DNA from: Coriaria nepalensis
Lineage: Eukaryota > Streptophyta > Magnoliopsida > Cucurbitales > Coriariaceae
Length of the DNA stretch: 64,000 nucleotides
Direction: 5' to 3'
Assembly (NCBI GenBank): GCA_027186245.1
Contig: CP114489.1
Coordinates: forward strand, 3,665,501-3,729,500
This document shows, one piece after another, positions 60,350 through 64,000 of this stretch. The position numbers and the translations under genes were made by a program. The number at the start of each line of letters is the position of its first letter. The first letter of the stretch is position 1. The notes beneath the pieces are model-generated. The model did not search any database. It saw only the letters and a program-made list of their open reading frames with translations, and was not told the origin of the DNA.

Positions 60350-61688
60350 ATGGCAAGTCAACCCTCGAGGTACCCAGAATCTATCTATGATCTAACTGTC
60401 AAGGTTGGTTCTTTGTCTCTTTAGTTTCTTTAAGATCTGGTGGCTTCTATGATCTCTTTAGTTTCTTCTCTTGCTTTTGTTCTCTGTCTTTCTTTTAGGT
60501 TTTGTCCGTGAAATTGTACATCTGAATTGTTTAACACAAATTCTAACAACCTCTGTTATATATCGCGTGGGTGTGTCTAAATTCAGGTTCACCTTTGAGT
60601 TTTTATCTGATTCATTATTCGAACATACCCTTTTGGTTCATATCCTATAAATTTATTTGTTTTTAGGTAGAAATTAGGGAAAAGCTTAACTCCATGAAAA
60701 AAGTTTACAGAGTAGAGTATGGTTTCTTTTTTTTTTTTCTTTTTTTTCTTTTTAAATCTTATTTCCTTCTCTTTGATGTTTGTTACTTGGTACTCCTAAA
60801 TTCATAGGATCATAAGGGAAATGATGTAAGCCTAGGCGAGTTCAGGGGCAAAGTCCTGCTGATTGTAAATGTTGCTTCCAAATGGTAATTTTCACCGTTT
60901 CCTCCACTTCTCTTATACGTCCTTCTTGTCATTTTCATTTTGATCCCATTTTTTCCATCTGTTCATTCGATTTATTTTACAGCGGAATGACAAACTCGAA
61001 TTATGAGGAGCTGAATCACTTATATGAGAAGTACAGAGATCAAGGTTTTCATTTTCTTTTTTGTGTTCCATTCAATTTAACATATTATACAAAGTTTAAT
61101 TAAAAGCTCATACTTTTCCCAAAAAAGCATCATCTAATTTGGGCTATGTTTTGATTTGTAGGATTGGAAGTACTAGCATTTCCATGTAACCAGTTTGGCA
61201 ACGAGGAGCCGGGAAGTAACGATGAGATCAAAGAATATGTTTGCACTCGTTTCAAGTCTGAATTCCCCATCTTTGATAAGGTAAAACCACTGAAACCAAT
61301 TCATTTCTTTTTAAGTTCTTATTAGATCTCAAAGGCTGAAATGACTTAAAACATATATTTTTTGCCTATTTTATTTTTTGGGGGTGGCTTAGATTGAAGT
61401 GAATGGTGAAAACACAGCTCCAGTCTACAAGTTTCTGAAAGCAGGCAAATGGGGAATTGTTGGGGATGATATTCAATGGAACTTTGCTAAATTTCTTGTT
61501 AACAAAGCCGGACAAGTTGTCGATCGTTATTACCCGACGACATCTCCTCTTAGCATCGAGGTAAAAAGTTCATTTTTTTTTTAAATTATTATTATTTATT
61601 TACATTTGAATATATTGTAAATCATAGTAATTTCTCACTTGCTTCTTTTTTGCAGTATGACATAAAAAGGTTGTTAGGGGTTCTCTAA
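60350..61688 (+). CDS. GPX8: Thioredoxin-dependent glutathione peroxidase, GPX8-like (170 aa)
   Basis: Exons 60350-60403, 60808-60884, 60983-61044, 61162-61280, 61393-61560 and 61656-61688 join in frame to 170 residues. Exons 2-6 have exactly the lengths of the upstream GPX gene (77, 62, 119, 168, 33), only exon 1 is 6 nt longer. Cys residues are C44 (NVASKCGMTN), C73 (FPCNQFG) and C92 (YVCTRFK). The stretches [20 protein letters not shown] and [16 protein letters not shown] resemble Arabidopsis GPX8 (cytosol and nucleus). The short N terminus [18 protein letters not shown] has no transit peptide. Differences from the neighbour are spread along the protein, so the two are old paralogues, not a recent copy. 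Confidence 0.93.
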
Positions 61689-62221
61689 ACGTGGAAAATG
61701 CAAGGGCTTGAAGATTACTGTGTAAAATAGTTTGCTTTTGTTGCGCAACTGTTGTTTTGTGTGAATGAAATTTGAACTTATATCTTCTCTGTTTTGTGGA
61801 TTTGATATCTAACGTACAGAACTTCTTTCCATATGAAGGAGAGACAACTCTTTCATCACGTTATCATGGTTTTTTCAGATTAAATTATTTTTTTTTAAGA
61901 AAAAAAACACCCTTATTAGGCAGTTATATATTTGGCAGATATAGTGACAAATAGATGATGAAGTAATCAGCTGGTCATCATTCAAATTATGTTGCCAAAT
62001 ATAAATAGAAATTCCTCTTCTTGCTACACCTCCAAGTTACTAGATATTAACGATCAATTATACTGAAATTTTTGCCTATAAAGGCTCTCTAAGTGATCAC
62101 AAAAATTTCAATAATTAACAAATAAACTGGTAGACAAGTTAATCTCTGAGATGAATTCAATGACAATGCAACTCATTCATTGTCAGCAGCTCATCAAGTA
62201 TATACAAAGTGAAACTAATTC
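61689..62221. other. Convergent 3' flanks of GPX8-like and AHL genes
   Basis: AT-rich DNA with the 3' untranslated ends of the two genes. The small frame at 61772-61954 has no recognisable motif. Confidence 0.55.
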
Positions 62222-64000
62222 TTAGCAAGTATTTTCTGTTTTATCCAACGCATGAAGACAACCATATTGGTGGTTTCTCATCTCCATTGGCCGAGAAATG
62301 GGCCAAATGCTAGTTGCAGAGCGGCTGTAAGATTGAGTTGGTGGAGCACCATTTGGTGTAGCTGCTAGTCTATCATTGCCCTCCATATCGAAACTATCAT
62401 CATCAGTTTTGGGATCCAGCACCGCTTGTTTCTTGTAGGAATTTGATCCTATTCCACCGTAGAGAAAACTACATACTATTACCTACATCGACCACAGACT
62501 TTGTTATATTAAGAAGATAAACTAGAGTTTAAGTAAGACTAGAATCTCTGGAAATGCACTTTAGTTGGCTTATATAGATCCAAACTACATTTGAATCTTA
62601 ATATTAATTTGATGTTACGTGTTCGCTGCGAAATTGGATAAACTATATGTTAAATCGAATTCAAACCGGGCTTGAATTGGGTCTTAATCCGTGCATCTCA
62701 GTGCTGATCATGTTTCAAGTTTCAATCCAACTCACTGAAACCATCTCAAAATGCACATATTCTCTATGCAAATCAATAATCACAAAAACATAGTATTGAT
62801 GAGAAACAAAAGGGGGAGTGACCTGAACGGGCCTGATGCTATAAGGATGGCACCACCACCACCAATAACAGGGCCATCAGGACTAGAAAGGGAAACACTT
62901 AAACCACCCGTAAGATCTTGAGGGCTGCCCTCTTCAGAAACTAAGTAAGAGCCTGACAGGCATAATATCTGGAAACGGCCCTGGAAAAGTCAATAAATAA
63001 ATAAATAAAAGAGATGAGGGTTTGAATTGAACAGATCCTCTAAAATGGAGGTTGAATGAAAAATAGCTTTCCACTAGGGAAGAAAAAAGTTGATGAAAAT
63101 ATTGTTCAACCTCATATCCAAGCTTAGTGGCAATAGATGCAGGTTGATGTAGTGTTACTGACAAAACTGGTCCAGAGCCCGCCAATATGCAAACCACTCT
63201 TGGCCTCTGTTGTGAAAATGACGATACTTTTGACCCAATGTCCTGTAAAATTTACAAAAATCAGCCCTGAATTAGCGGAAAAGAGCTCAATTTTAATGTG
63301 GTATCTGAATATAGTAACAGGACCAAAGTTTTCTATTCCGAAATTCCGCGAGAAAAGAATAAGCAGTACCTCTCCTGCTCCAATGCGCATGACATGTGGT
63401 GCGAATGCCTCTATCCTTCCGAATCATTCACCCATTCACCTATCAAAAGATAATTATACCCTTCAAAAAGCTCATCCATAAATCTCAAGTCACATACAAA
63501 TGCAAGAAAGGAATAGCTATCCTAACTTTTAACTACAAATATAGAATCAAGCATTATGAATCTGAAAAAACTCCTACTCTAATTCATCCAAACAATCTCA
63601 AGTTTACAATGATTGTTTAGTTTCTCCCCGATCCTGTTATCTACTCCCTTAACAAAGATCTCAGGGTCTTTTTCTTCTGATAAAAACCTCCAACAAATCT
63701 AGTTATGTCAAGAAAACAGATTTCACAAACAGTGTGACAAAACCCATAAATTTCCCAGAAAAAATCTAGAAATAACTAATAGAGCTTAAAATCGAAAAGA
63801 AATCTAAATTGTTCTTGTTGTCAAAGGAACCGTTGGATGTTACTCAATTTCTACATGACAAGCAGAAGAAGTAGCATTCACCACAACGAATTACTCAATT
63901 CCAGGCCGTAACAATTTCAAACACCCAAAAAAAAAAAAAAAAAGCAGAGAATGTTATACCAAGCAGAGGTGATCGCTGTTTCCTTCCAGTTCCAGGCGGT
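62222..64000 (-). CDS. AT-hook motif nuclear-localised (AHL) protein, partial, with two 1-nt frame breaks
   Basis: Minus-strand exons: beyond 64000 to 63960 (cut by the edge; reads PPGTGRKQRSPLL, the tail of an AT-hook), 63439-63370, 63242-63111, 62980-62823 and 62482-62222. They encode the PPC/DUF296 domain: GEWVNDSE, EAFAPHVMRIGAGE, DIGSKVSSFSQQRPRVVCIL, GRFQILCLSGSYLV, VSLSSPDGPVIGGGGAILIA, VIVCSFLYGG, then an acidic-to-polar tail. AHLs bind AT-rich DNA through the hook and form trimers through PPC to regulate transcription. Exons 63439-63370 (70 nt) and 62980-62823 (158 nt) are each one base short of the frame expected from their neighbours. Downstream acceptor AGs could restore the frame in both cases at the cost of 8-11 and 4 residues. 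So it is a live gene with altered splicing, a young pseudogene, or carries sequence errors. Confidence 0.7.

Overview
The window is nuclear DNA of a eudicot plant. Genes are split by short GT-AG introns in AT-rich DNA, with microsatellites, transposon remnants and long AT-rich spacers. The proteins are plant families: remorin, NF-YC, a plant SufE-BolA fusion, an MCTP, thioredoxin-type GPX and an AHL protein. No CRISPR array, operon, rRNA or convincing tRNA was seen.

Layout. 1-5 kb: edge of a minus-strand gene, a hAT-like element, a remorin gene (+) and an intronless NF-YC gene (-). 8-13 kb: an EEIG1/C2-NT coiled-coil gene (+) and a SUFE1-type gene (-), convergent. 13.7-19.3 kb: a broken tail of a GT90 (rumi-like) gene, then an LRR receptor pseudokinase. 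19.9-27.4 kb: an ADF gene with a 3-nt first exon, a 4.9 kb transposon- and repeat-rich block, and a beta-tubulin gene. 27.6-33.3 kb: a decayed serine racemase gene and a LINE remnant. 33.6-35.7 kb: oxalyl-CoA synthetase (AAE3). 37.5-41.5 kb: a DIM1/YLS8 last exon without its first exon, copia and gypsy integrase pieces, and a degenerate tandem array. 44.5-50.9 kb: a Cu-ATPase (HMA5) and a theta GST with a peroxisomal-type tail. 53.7-56.7 kb: a 1012-residue MCTP. 58.4-61.7 kb: two adjacent GPX genes (GPX6-like, GPX8-like). 62.2-64.0 kb: an AHL gene with two 1-nt frame breaks, cut by the window edge.

Context. From memory of Arabidopsis locus numbers (not checked here), many neighbours fall in three Arabidopsis intervals: At1g63300-63470 (EEIG1 coiled coil, GT90, LRR-RLK, HMA5, GPX8, AHL), At5g41140-41240 (EEIG1 coiled coil, LRR-RLK, GSTT) and At4g11600-11640 (GPX6, MCTP, serine racemase). 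The window therefore looks like one unfractionated copy of an ancestral eudicot segment, and the GT90 and serine racemase relics look like decayed residents rather than random insertions.

The genes do not form a pathway. Shared themes are redox and metal handling (HMA5, GSTT, two GPX, SUFE1), cytoskeleton (ADF, beta-tubulin) and membrane contact or signalling (remorin, MCTP, LRR pseudokinase). I found no clearly new biological system. The most interesting points are the three-way collinearity, the frame-broken AHL gene with in-frame rescue acceptors, the exon-2-only DIM1 copy, and the long-inverted-repeat element ending about 295 bp from the tubulin start codon. All exon borders were read by eye.
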